From JAVBPA01 sp031549925 (GTDB taxonomy: Bacteria > Bacillota > Clostridia > Oscillospirales > CAG-272): a stretch of 32,552 bases of DNA. A program made the translations under genes and the position numbers. The notes beneath the pieces were generated by a model. The model did not search any database, was not told the DNA's origin, and saw only the letters and a list, made by a program, of their open reading frames with translations. The stretch covers positions 1 to 32,552 of the forward strand of contig JAVBPA010000028.1 in the NCBI GenBank assembly GCA_031549925.1, read 5' to 3'. This document shows, one piece after another, positions 21,730 through 29,919 of the stretch; the stretch's first letter is position 1; each line of letters begins with the position of its first letter.

Positions 21730-22659
21730 ATGGACGAAAATTATAGCGTAGGTATAGAAAAATTAATAGATGAATTTCAGCTTGAAAGCGTTTACCGTCC
21801 TCCGGAAGAAACGGTTGTTGTATCAAGAAAGGATGTAAACCGTCCGGGTATGGCATTTGCCGGATTTTTCGGTCATTTTGAAGCGGGAAGAATACAGATA
21901 ATCGGCAAAGGGGAGCATGAATTTATATCAAGCTTTGACGAGGAAACCTGTATGGAACGCGTTGACGCTTTCATGAGCAGAAAACCTGTGGCGGTTATCT
22001 ATTCGTCGGGACTCGAAGTTCAGCCTCAGGTTTTGGAAGCAGCCGAAAAATATAAAGTGACTTTACTGCGTACATCGGCTCTGACAAGTGAATTTATGGC
22101 GGCTTTAATAGCTTTTCTTAATTTAAAGCTTGCACCCAGGATAACGCGTCACGGAGTGTTTGTGGAGGTCTACGGAGAGGGTATACTAATACTCGGAGAC
22201 AGCGGAATCGGTAAAAGCGAAACGGCTATAGAGCTTGTAAAACGCGGACACAGATTGATAGCGGACGACGCGGTGGAAATAAAAAAAGTTTCGTCCAAAA
22301 CCCTCATCGGAACAGCGCCAGAACTAATCCGCCATTATGTTGAGCTGCGAGGGATCGGAATTGTCGATGTAAGGCGAATTTTCGGTATGGGTTCGGTAAA
22401 GGAAACCGAAAAAATTGATCTGGTAATAAATTTGGAGCCTTGGGTTCAGGGAAAAATGTATGACAGATTCGGAATGGATACCGAACATATGACAATTATG
22501 GGTATTACAGTTCCCATGACTACAATACCTGTAAAACCCGGCCGCAATCTTGCAATTATTCTTGAAATAGCAGCTATGAACAACCGCCAAAAGAAAATGG
22601 GTTATGATACGGCGGCAGAATTTAACCGTATGCTGATGGGCAGCGAAATTGCAGACTAA
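21730..22659 (+). CDS. hprK: HPr kinase/phosphorylase
   Basis: A 309-residue enzyme that phosphorylates HPr on Ser46, and reverses it, setting carbon catabolite repression with CcpA in Gram-positive bacteria. Walker A is GDSGIGKS (Lys162), His141 precedes it in RHGVFVEVYG, and the signature ELRGIGIVDVRRIFG follows. The N-terminal domain aligns in length with Bacillus HprK. The start lies 4 bp after the GH32 stop; its nearest GGAG is 16 bp upstream inside that gene, so translational coupling is plausible. The link to a fructosidase gene is unusual, since many firmicutes pair hprK with lgt. Confidence 0.95.
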   Translation: MDENYSVGIEKLIDEFQLESVYRPPEETVVVSRKDVNRPGMAFAGFFGHFEAGRIQIIGKGEHEFISSFDEETCMERVDAFMSRKPVAVIYSSGLEVQPQVLEAAEKYKVTLLRTSALTSEFMAALIAFLNLKLAPRITRHGVFVEVYGEGILILGDSGIGKSETAIELVKRGHRLIADDAVEIKKVSSKTLIGTAPELIRHYVELRGIGIVDVRRIFGMGSVKETEKIDLVINLEPWVQGKMYDRFGMDTEHMTIMGITVPMTTIPVKPGRNLAIILEIAAMNNRQKKMGYDTAAEFNRMLMGSEIAD

Positions 22660-22842
22660 TCGTATTCCCGGATTCGGGGGGGAGTATGTGATACCGGGCG
22701 CGGTTTTTAACGATGGAGATAAAACGATAAAGGAATATATATATTTAATTTACATTATTTATATTTATTACGAAAAAAAAATAAGGTATACTCGAATAGA
22801 TAAAAAATAATACTGCGGACTGGCATAACTCTTAGCTGCTGT

Positions 22843-22872
22843 AAAGCTAAAGCTAAAGCTAAAGCTAAATCT
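22843..22872. repeat. 6-bp tandem repeat upstream of pyrH
   Basis: Four AAAGCT units and one AAATCT, ending 28 bp before the pyrH ATG. The rest of the 241-bp spacer (22660-22900) is AT-rich; a weak CCCGG/CCGGG pairing near 22668-22706 followed by T5 could end the hprK transcript. Confidence 0.85.
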
Positions 22873-22900
22873 GAAATTAAATAAGAAAGAGAGACCCCCA

Positions 22901-23650
22901 ATGACAGATAATAATAAACCTGCCGCATACGGAAGAGTTCTTTTAAAATTATCAGGCGAAGCTCTCGCGGGAGATCAAAGCGGTCCTGCAAAAGACCGGC
23001 GCATATTAAATTATGACATTGTAAAATTAATATGCGAAGATATTAAAAAATGCTGCGATATGGGTGTTCAGATGAGTATTGTCGTCGGTGCGGGAAATAT
23101 TTGGAGAGGACGTCAGGGCGTGCAAATGGACGCTACCAGATCTGATCATATGGGAATGCTTGCAACTACGATAAACTCTCTGGCTCTTCAGGACGCATTG
23201 GAAGATTTGGGACTTGATACCCGGGTTATGACCGCAATCGAAATGAAACAGTTCGCAGAACCTTATATCAGAAACAAAGCAGTTCATCATCTTGAAATCG
23301 GACGTGTTGTTATATTCGGATGCGGAATAGGAAATCCGTTTTTCTCAACCGATACTGCCGCTGTTATGCGTGCTGCCGAAATTAACGCGGATATTGTTAT
23401 GCTGGCTAAAAATGTAGACGGGGTTTACGACAGCGACCCGAAAAAAAATCCTTCGGCTAAACGCTTTGACGAGGTCGATTATATGTATATATTATCAAAC
23501 GAATTGGGCGTTATCGATTCGACCGCGGCTTCGTTTTCAAAAGACAGAAAGATACCGCTGCTTATTTTTGGCCTTGATAATCCCGATAATATTCTCCGCG
23601 CGGTCAGAGGCGAAAAAATCGGAACTCTTGTAACAAATTCACGTTCATGA
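22901..23650 (+). CDS. pyrH: UMP kinase
   Basis: A 249-residue amino-acid-kinase-fold enzyme that phosphorylates UMP to UDP, feeding RNA, DNA and cell-wall nucleotide sugars. Motifs: LLKLSGEAL at the N-terminus, VVGAGNIWRGR (UMP/GTP site), DHMGMLATTINSLALQD, FGCGIGNPFFSTDTAAVMRAAE and KNVDGVYDSDPKKNP. It heads the pyrH-frr-uppS-cdsA-dxr-rseP-ispG-polC run; the usual upstream rpsB-tsf pair is absent. AAAGAGAG precedes the ATG. Length is normal. Confidence 0.96.
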   Translation: MTDNNKPAAYGRVLLKLSGEALAGDQSGPAKDRRILNYDIVKLICEDIKKCCDMGVQMSIVVGAGNIWRGRQGVQMDATRSDHMGMLATTINSLALQDALEDLGLDTRVMTAIEMKQFAEPYIRNKAVHHLEIGRVVIFGCGIGNPFFSTDTAAVMRAAEINADIVMLAKNVDGVYDSDPKKNPSAKRFDEVDYMYILSNELGVIDSTAASFSKDRKIPLLIFGLDNPDNILRAVRGEKIGTLVTNSRS

Positions 23651-23681
23651 CGGATTATGCGTTTTTGGTAAATTAATATCT

Positions 23682-23754
23682 GTGACTTTGCACATTTGTG
23701 TGACTGATTCACATGTTTTTGATTGATTCACATACTTGTGACTAATTTACATTC
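23682..23754. repeat. Degenerate 18-20-bp repeat, four copies, pyrH-frr spacer
   Basis: Four copies of a GTGACT-ATTCACAT-like unit begin near 23682, 23700, 23720 and 23738, with spacing 18, 20 and 18. The TGAC/ATTCACAT core is clearest in the two middle copies. Confidence 0.65.
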
Positions 23755-23827
23755 CTGAAAGATTCGCTTATATAAAAATAAAATTAAAAATATACAGTAA
23801 TTTATTATAAACGGAGGATTTTCAAAA

Positions 23828-24382
23828 ATGAAACTTAATACAAAAGATTACGAAGATAAAATGAAAAAGTCCATTTCAATATATGAACATGAACTTTCCA
23901 CTATACGCGCCGGAAGAGCTAATCCTGCGGTGCTTGATAAAATAACAGTGGATAATTACGGCGTTCCCACCGCTATAAATCAAATAGCAACGGTCAGGGT
24001 CTCGGATGCCAGAACTATCATGATACAGCCTTTTAAAGCTTCTGATTTAAAAGCTATAGAAAAAGCAATCAATGTGTCGGATCTCGGAATGCCTCCGCAG
24101 AACGACGGTAAAGCATTAAGACTGGTATTCCCTCCGCTTACGGAAGAACGCAGAAAAGATTTGTCAAAACAAATAGAAAAAATGGGCGAAGAAGCAAAAG
24201 TAGCTCTCCGTAATGTACGCCGCGACGCCAACGAAAAATGCAAGGAATTAAAGAAAAAAAGCGAAATGACCGAGGACGAACAGAAACAATCGGAAAAAGC
24301 CGTTCAGGATTTAACGGATAAATATATCAAGGAACTCGATAAAATAACGGCGGCTAAAAGCAAGGAAATACTTACCGTATAA
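23828..24382 (+). CDS. frr: Ribosome recycling factor
   Basis: A 184-residue factor that, with EF-G, splits post-termination ribosomes. Recognisable blocks are LSTIRAGRANPAVLDKITVDNYG, in two parts of the N-terminal helix and hinge, ARTIMIQPF, and SDLGMPPQNDGKALRLVFPPLTEERR. The C-terminal helix is rich in Lys/Glu. GGAGG stands upstream of the ATG. It follows pyrH, the near-universal order. Length is exactly typical. Confidence 0.97.
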   Translation: MKLNTKDYEDKMKKSISIYEHELSTIRAGRANPAVLDKITVDNYGVPTAINQIATVRVSDARTIMIQPFKASDLKAIEKAINVSDLGMPPQNDGKALRLVFPPLTEERRKDLSKQIEKMGEEAKVALRNVRRDANEKCKELKKKSEMTEDEQKQSEKAVQDLTDKYIKELDKITAAKSKEILTV

Positions 24383-24507
24383 TAAAAAGTAACCGTTTTT
24401 TTGATAAAAAGCTTTAAAAAACAGAATCGGCAGAATAAGGGAGAACCGTTTGTTTATTAATTCTTAAAAAAAGGAATATATAAAGACGGTTTTCATCGGA
24501 GCAAAAA

Positions 24508-25215
24508 ATGATATTGGAAGAAAAATTAAAACATATAGCGTTTATAATGGACGGCAACGGGCGTTGGGCGCAAAGAAAAGGCTTTCCCCGTGAACACGGA
24601 TACAAAGCCGGATCGGAAACGTTCCGCTCCGTTGTCGATTATTGCAATAAAATAGGGATAAAATATGTCACCGCATATGCTTTTTCGGCGGAGAACTGGA
24701 CAAGACCCAAGCATGAAATCGATGCGCTTATGTCTCTGTTTTCAATCTATTTAAAGGAAGCTTTGAAGGATGCTGATAAAAACCGGATAAGATTTATTTT
24801 TATCGGCGACAGAACGGCACTTGATAAAAACCTTTCGGAGCTGATGGGTAAAGTCGAGGAAGCTACGATTAAATACGCTTCTTTTCATACATTAAATATG
24901 GCGATAAACTACAGCGGACGCGAAGAAATAGTCAGCGCGGTAAACAGATTGCTAAAAAAAGGCAAAACAAATATAACAGAAGATGATATATCGTCTGAAA
25001 TATATACGCACGAATCCCCTCCGCCTGATTTGATAGTCAGAACGGCAGGGGAATACCGCCTTTCCAACTTTCTTTTATGGCAGTCTTCGTATTCAGAATT
25101 TTATACGACGGATACACTTTGGCCGGATATGACGGACAGGGATATCGACATTGCTGTAGAAAACTTTTTGGGCAGAACCCGTAAATTCGGCGGTGCAAAT
25201 CCGACAGATAAGTAA
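24508..25215 (+). CDS. uppS: Isoprenyl transferase (undecaprenyl diphosphate synthase)
   Basis: A 235-residue cis-prenyltransferase making undecaprenyl diphosphate, the lipid carrier for peptidoglycan and teichoic acids. HIAFIMDGNGRWA (Mg-binding Asp15), REHGYKAG, AFSAENWTRP and RTAGEYRLSNFLLWQ are present; the last usually reads RTSGEQRLSNF, a mild change. GGAG precedes the ATG. It is followed by cdsA as in most firmicutes. Confidence 0.95.
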   Translation: MILEEKLKHIAFIMDGNGRWAQRKGFPREHGYKAGSETFRSVVDYCNKIGIKYVTAYAFSAENWTRPKHEIDALMSLFSIYLKEALKDADKNRIRFIFIGDRTALDKNLSELMGKVEEATIKYASFHTLNMAINYSGREEIVSAVNRLLKKGKTNITEDDISSEIYTHESPPPDLIVRTAGEYRLSNFLLWQSSYSEFYTTDTLWPDMTDRDIDIAVENFLGRTRKFGGANPTDK

Positions 25216-25317
25216 AGAAAAACGCCAGTTTTATAAAAAATTTTTGCTATTTAAAAATGAGCAATTTTAAATCAATCAGGGCAAAAAATTAATGTGATAC
25301 AATTGGATGGGATTATA

Positions 25318-26151
25318 ATGAAACAGCGGATCATAACGGCAATTATCGCATTGTGTGTGCTTGCGCCGTTTTTAATTTTTTCAAAAACATTTATGTTATT
25401 GATTTTTTCCGGCGTATTGTCGATAGTTGCTTTATATGAAATGCTCGGCTGTATAGGACTCAGAAAAAATCCTGCGGTATTTATTCCGGTTTTGTTAACA
25501 TCGACGGCAGTTATTATTATGACGCGTGTATTCTCCGATGTATATCAATATTTTACGGCAGTTTTTATTTTGTTTTTTACCCTGATTGTTTATTTAATGA
25601 CGGTTTCGGTTTTTTCCAGAGGGAAAATAGATATTTCCAAAACCGGAATAACCGCGGTAACCAGCATATATATTATAATGGGTTTTGCTTCGATAGTATT
25701 GCTTCGTGATTTAAAATACGGGCAGTACATATTTCTTCTTTCCTTTTTAGTTCCGTGGGTATCTGACAGCGGAGCTTATTTTATAGGAATAAATTTCGGA
25801 CGTCATAAATTGATACCGGACGTCTCCCCTAAGAAAACAGTTGAGGGGGCTGTCGGAGGAATAGTATTCGGTACGCTCTCAGTTATTCTTTTCGGATTTA
25901 TAATCAGTTTTTTCTTTGACGCTCAGGCTAATTATCCGGCTCTTATCGCCGCAGGTTTTATCATCAGCATAATTTCTATTTGCGGGGATTTAATTGCTTC
26001 ACTTATAAAAAGAAACTACGGAATAAAAGATTACGGCGTTGTTTTTCCCGGTCACGGGGGAGTAATGGATCGTTTTGACAGCATTGTGGCTGTTGCGCCG
26101 TTTTTATATATGCTTTATATTCTTTCCTCGTTCTTTGAAATATTTTTTTAA
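25318..26151 (+). CDS. cdsA: Phosphatidate cytidylyltransferase
   Basis: A 277-residue integral membrane enzyme that makes CDP-diacylglycerol from phosphatidate and CTP, the entry to phosphatidylglycerol and cardiolipin. About eight hydrophobic segments precede the C-terminal signature KDYGVVFPGHGGVMDRFDS. I chose the ATG at 25318 (MKQRIITAIIAL) with GGATGGG just upstream; a GTG at 25294 would add eight residues but lacks a site. Its product pathway supplies the lipid donor used by LTA-synthase-like enzymes such as the one at 1025. Confidence 0.95.
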   Translation: MKQRIITAIIALCVLAPFLIFSKTFMLLIFSGVLSIVALYEMLGCIGLRKNPAVFIPVLLTSTAVIIMTRVFSDVYQYFTAVFILFFTLIVYLMTVSVFSRGKIDISKTGITAVTSIYIIMGFASIVLLRDLKYGQYIFLLSFLVPWVSDSGAYFIGINFGRHKLIPDVSPKKTVEGAVGGIVFGTLSVILFGFIISFFFDAQANYPALIAAGFIISIISICGDLIASLIKRNYGIKDYGVVFPGHGGVMDRFDSIVAVAPFLYMLYILSSFFEIFF

Positions 26152-26175
26152 ATTTTATGTATTTTAAGATCATAA

Positions 26176-26223
26176 ACCGTAAACGGAATTAACCGCAAGC
26201 GGAATTAACCGTAAACGCAGAAG
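26176..26223. repeat. 16-bp tandem repeat, three copies, cdsA-dxr spacer
   Basis: Units ACCGTAAACGGAATTA, ACCGCAAGCGGAATTA and a third that diverges after ten bases into the dxr ribosome site. The first two differ at two positions. Confidence 0.85.
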
Positions 26224-26236
26224 AGGATATAAAATT

Positions 26237-27439
26237 TTGACCAATACAACTAAAACCCCAAACGAAAACAATAAGATAATAATTTTAGGCTCGACAGGAT
26301 CTATAGGGCTACAGGCTTTGGATGTGGCTTCGAATCTTGGAATTGAAGTTGAAGCAATAGCGGCAAACAAAAGCTGGGAAATGCTTACGGAGCAAATAAA
26401 AAAATATAAGCCGAAATTTTGCGCCGTTAGAAATAATGAAGCGGCTGATCGTTTACGCGAAGCTGTTTCACGTGAAACGACAATTATATTATCAGGACCG
26501 GATTGCGAAGATGAGCTTATATCTAATTGTACGGCTCCGGTTGTTTTGAACGCCGTTATCGGATTTGCGGGTCTTTCGGTTACGCTTTCCGCTATTAAAA
26601 ACGGAAAAGATGTAGCGCTGGCAAACAAAGAATCACTTGTGGCAGCGGGAGACATCGTGATGGAATCGGCGCGGAAGGCGAATGTGAAAATAATTCCGGT
26701 CGACAGCGAACACTGCGCTATTGAACAATGCCTTATTGCGGGCGGACATGCCGAAAAGCTTATTTTAACAGCTTCCGGAGGTCCTTTTTTCGGTTTAAAG
26801 AGAAATATGCTTGAAAAGAAAACGGTTTATGAAACTCTTGCTCACCCTACATGGAAAATGGGTAAAAAAATAACGGTTGACAGCGCGACTCTGATGAATA
26901 AAGGTTTTGAAGTTATTGAAGCGGTACATTTGTTTTCAATGCCCGCCGATTCGGTGGATGTTGTAGTACACCGCGAAAGCATAATACATTCGATGGTGGA
27001 ATATAATGATAACACCGTAATCGCACAACTCAGCGTACCCGATATGCGTACATGTATAGCATATGCGATAACACGTCCGCTGCGGAGCTTTACAATGACG
27101 CAAAAGCTTGACCTTACAAAAATAGGTTCCTTGACTTTTTATAAACCGGACACGGAAACTTTTTCTCTTTTAAAACTTGCATATGAGGCTGCCAGAAGAG
27201 GCGGGGTTATTCCAGCCGTACTCAACGCGGCAAACGAGGCCGCAGTAGATTTATTTCTTGAATCAAAGATAAATCTGACCGATATTTTCGATTCTGTGGA
27301 GTATGTGACGCTCGGGTATAATAATGTCAAAAATCCTTCGCTTGAAGATATACACGACGCGGATTCCGAAGCGCGGAGAATGATTTATTCGTATTGGACC
27401 GGACTCGGGGACGCGCGGCTTTTTCACGAAAAAGCATAG
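26237..27439 (+). CDS. dxr: 1-deoxy-D-xylulose 5-phosphate reductoisomerase
   Basis: A 400-residue NADPH enzyme converting DXP to MEP, the committed step of the non-mevalonate isoprenoid pathway. The Rossmann motif is LGSTGSIGLQ (from residue 16), followed by ALANKESLVAAG, the metal-binding PVDSEHCAIEQ and TASGGPFF, and DSATLMNKG. It starts at TTG (26237), with AGAGGAT ten bases upstream; the first ATG lies past the Rossmann motif, so the TTG start is needed. It shares the pathway with ispG two genes on. Confidence 0.95.
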   Translation: MTNTTKTPNENNKIIILGSTGSIGLQALDVASNLGIEVEAIAANKSWEMLTEQIKKYKPKFCAVRNNEAADRLREAVSRETTIILSGPDCEDELISNCTAPVVLNAVIGFAGLSVTLSAIKNGKDVALANKESLVAAGDIVMESARKANVKIIPVDSEHCAIEQCLIAGGHAEKLILTASGGPFFGLKRNMLEKKTVYETLAHPTWKMGKKITVDSATLMNKGFEVIEAVHLFSMPADSVDVVVHRESIIHSMVEYNDNTVIAQLSVPDMRTCIAYAITRPLRSFTMTQKLDLTKIGSLTFYKPDTETFSLLKLAYEAARRGGVIPAVLNAANEAAVDLFLESKINLTDIFDSVEYVTLGYNNVKNPSLEDIHDADSEARRMIYSYWTGLGDARLFHEKA

Positions 27440-27459
27440 CAAAAGCTTTGTTTTGGGGA

Positions 27460-27545
27460 CTTTCTTGGAATGAAAGAAAGCTGCATGTTTACGCACTGCC
27501 GCTCCGTTGGGTAAAGTAAAGTTAAATTAAGTTAAGTTAAGTATA
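27460..27545. repeat. Hairpin and 5-bp repeats in the dxr-rseP spacer
   Basis: CTTTCTT pairs with AAGAAAG (27460-27466 with 27474-27480), with no T-run after it. From 27511 seven 5-bp units follow: GTAAA twice, GTTAA-type four times (one ATTAA), then GTATA, ending 18 bp before rseP. Confidence 0.65.
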
Positions 27546-27563
27546 TTTATAAATATATAGGAG

Positions 27564-28601
27564 ATGATTTCAATAACAATAGTAATAGCTATATTAATAT
27601 TCGGTTCATTTATATTAATACACGAACTGGGACATTTTCTTTCGGCGCGTGCCTGCGGAGTCACGGTACACGAATTCGCTATAGGAATGGGACCGAAGAT
27701 ATTAAAATGGACTTCTAAAAAAACCTCAATAACATATTCGTTGCGCCTGCTTCCTTTCGGAGGTTTTGTCAGCATGGCGGGAGAGGACGAAAACGATATA
27801 TCAAGCGGTTCACTGAGAAAAAAACCGGTTTGGCAAAGGATTATAATATCGTCCTCAGGCGCTGCTATGAACATTATCTTAGGTTTTATATTAATGTTTG
27901 TCATGGTTATCACAATGCCCGCTCTCGGTTCGACTACGGTCGCGCAATTCGAGGACGAGGCTGTTTCTAAAAATTACGGTCTTGAGCTTGGGGATAAAAT
28001 TACAAAAGTCGGAGATGTTTCTGTCCACACTTCATCGGAGCTTGTATATGAAATAATGCGTAACGCTGTTAAACCTATCAATATCACGGTTGAACGCGGA
28101 GGTAAAACAACTGTTCTTGAAAATGTGCAGTTTCCGACCGTAACAGATGAGGGTATTCTTTTCGGAGAACCGGATTTTCTTGTTTCATCAGAAAGCAAAA
28201 GTTTTTTCTCTGTAATGAAACATAGTTTCTATCAATCAATTTCTTCGATTAAAATGATATGGCAGTCTCTTTATGATTTGATAACCGGAAAATACGGAAT
28301 ACAGCAAATGTCCGGTCCTGTAGGAGTTACTCAAGCGATCGGGAAAGCGGCTACTACCGGTTCCGTTTCGCTCTTGTATTTATGTACGCTTATTTCTATG
28401 AATTTAGGTATTTTTAATCTTCTACCGCTACCGGCTCTCGACGGGGGAAGAATAGTATTTTTACTTGTCGAATGGCTTCGCGGGAAACCGGTAAAACCGG
28501 AAATCGAAGGCATTATTCATTTCGCGGGAATTTTATTGCTTATGCTGCTGATGGTTTTTATAACGTACAAGGATATAATAAAACTGATAACAAAAACTTA
28601 A
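27564..28601 (+). CDS. rseP: Site-2 intramembrane zinc metalloprotease RseP/RasP
   Basis: A 345-residue membrane protease that cuts anti-sigma factors and leftover signal peptides within the membrane. HELGH (His20, Glu21, His24) lies in the first membrane segment, a PDZ domain at about 110-190, and LPLPALDGGR (Asp293, third zinc ligand) near the C-terminus. The start is odd: AGGAG ends directly against the ATG with no spacer, and an in-frame stop lies just upstream. The HELGH position matches Bacillus RasP, so the ATG is probably right. Neighbours dxr and ispG are usual. Confidence 0.94.
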   Translation: MISITIVIAILIFGSFILIHELGHFLSARACGVTVHEFAIGMGPKILKWTSKKTSITYSLRLLPFGGFVSMAGEDENDISSGSLRKKPVWQRIIISSSGAAMNIILGFILMFVMVITMPALGSTTVAQFEDEAVSKNYGLELGDKITKVGDVSVHTSSELVYEIMRNAVKPINITVERGGKTTVLENVQFPTVTDEGILFGEPDFLVSSESKSFFSVMKHSFYQSISSIKMIWQSLYDLITGKYGIQQMSGPVGVTQAIGKAATTGSVSLLYLCTLISMNLGIFNLLPLPALDGGRIVFLLVEWLRGKPVKPEIEGIIHFAGILLLMLLMVFITYKDIIKLITKT

Positions 28602-28654
28602 TGAAATATAAAAAGAACGCAGTTTTTCAAATTGAAAACAAAGTCAACAAGTAA

Positions 28655-28765
28655 CGTTTTTTGCGGAGCTTTTTTTCGCAAAAAAGCGACCGTAATCCCG
28701 TTTTTTGCGGAGCTTTTTTTCGTAAAAAAAGCGACCGTAATCCCGTTTTTTACGGAGCTTTTTTG
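28655..28765. repeat. 44-45-bp hairpin repeat, 2.5 tandem copies upstream of ispG
   Basis: Units start at 28655, 28699 and 28744 (partial). Each full unit can pair GCTTTTTT with AAAAAAGC. Alternatively CGTTTTTTGCG can pair with the downstream CGC-A6-GCG. The second unit has one extra base and CGT for CGC. The tract ends 25 bp before the ispG ATG. Confidence 0.9.
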
Positions 28766-28790
28766 AATTAATTAAAAAGGAAATAGAAAA

Positions 28791-29873
28791 ATGTTCGATT
28801 ACAATCAGATCAGAAGGAAAACCAAAAAAATCATGGTTGGCAGAATTGCCGTCGGGGATGGGGAACGAGTGACGGTACAATCTATGACCAATACGGATAC
28901 AAACAATTTTGAAGCTACTTTTGCACAGGTTAAATCACTTGAAATGGCGGGCTGCGATATTGTGCGGCTCGCCGTTCCCAATAGAAAAGCTGTTTCTGTC
29001 ATATACAAACTCAAGGAAGCGGGAATAAATGTTCCGCTTGTGGCTGATATACATTTCAATCACGAAATTGCAATTGAATGTGCCGCTGCGGGGATAGATA
29101 AAATACGTATAAATCCCGGAAATATAAATCAGGACGAAAAAATATTGCGGGTAGTAAAAGCGTGTAAAAATAAAAACATACCTATAAGAATCGGAATAAA
29201 CAGCGGATCTCTCGAAAAAGAAATATTAAATAAATACGGGTCTCCCACGCCCGAAGCTTTGGCGGAAAGCGCTTTATTTAACGTAAAAATGTTGGAACGT
29301 TTCGACTTTTGTGATATAATAATATCAATAAAATCTTCCGATGTACGCAATATGATAAAAGCAAACAGAATAATCGCCGGACAAACCGAATATCCGCTTC
29401 ATTTGGGTGTTACCGAAACAGGCACGGAATATATAGGCGCAATGCGTTCCGCTGTCGGAATAGGCGCGCTTTTGTGCGAAGGGATAGGCGATACTATCCG
29501 TGTTTCTCTCACCGCTTCTCCGGAAAAAGAAATTACCGCCGGAAAAGCTTTGCTCACGGCTGCGGGAATAGAAAGTCTCGGGGGGATAAATATTATTTCA
29601 TGCCCGACCTGCGGCAGGACAAAAATAGATATTATTTCTCTTGCAAACGAGCTTCAGCGGAGGGCAGAAGCCGGCGAAACCAAACCATCGCGCAATATAA
29701 CGGTTGCGGTTATGGGCTGCGCTGTTAACGGCCCGGGCGAAGCGGCTGAAGCGGATATCGGAATTGCGGGCGGAGCGGGCGAAGCTTTGCTCTTTATGAA
29801 AGGTAAAAAAATTTGCAAGATATCTGAGGGCGATATAATCGGAAAATTAATATACGAGATTAATAAAATGTAA
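28791..29873 (+). CDS. ispG: 4-hydroxy-3-methylbut-2-enyl diphosphate synthase (flavodoxin)
   Basis: A 360-residue 4Fe-4S enzyme for the penultimate MEP-pathway step (MEcPP to HMBPP). The N-terminal TIM-barrel shows VQSMTNTDTNN, VADIHFNHEIA and KIRINPGNI. The cluster ligands are CPTC (Cys271, Cys274) and GCAVNGPGEA (Cys310, Glu317). AAAGGAAATAG stands before the ATG. It is the short bacterial two-domain form. polC follows after 46 bp. Confidence 0.96.
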   Translation: MFDYNQIRRKTKKIMVGRIAVGDGERVTVQSMTNTDTNNFEATFAQVKSLEMAGCDIVRLAVPNRKAVSVIYKLKEAGINVPLVADIHFNHEIAIECAAAGIDKIRINPGNINQDEKILRVVKACKNKNIPIRIGINSGSLEKEILNKYGSPTPEALAESALFNVKMLERFDFCDIIISIKSSDVRNMIKANRIIAGQTEYPLHLGVTETGTEYIGAMRSAVGIGALLCEGIGDTIRVSLTASPEKEITAGKALLTAAGIESLGGINIISCPTCGRTKIDIISLANELQRRAEAGETKPSRNITVAVMGCAVNGPGEAAEADIGIAGGAGEALLFMKGKKICKISEGDIIGKLIYEINKM

Positions 29874-29919
29874 ATACCGGATTTAACAAACTGATTTCCG
29901 GTAGTCTGCGGGGTAAAAA

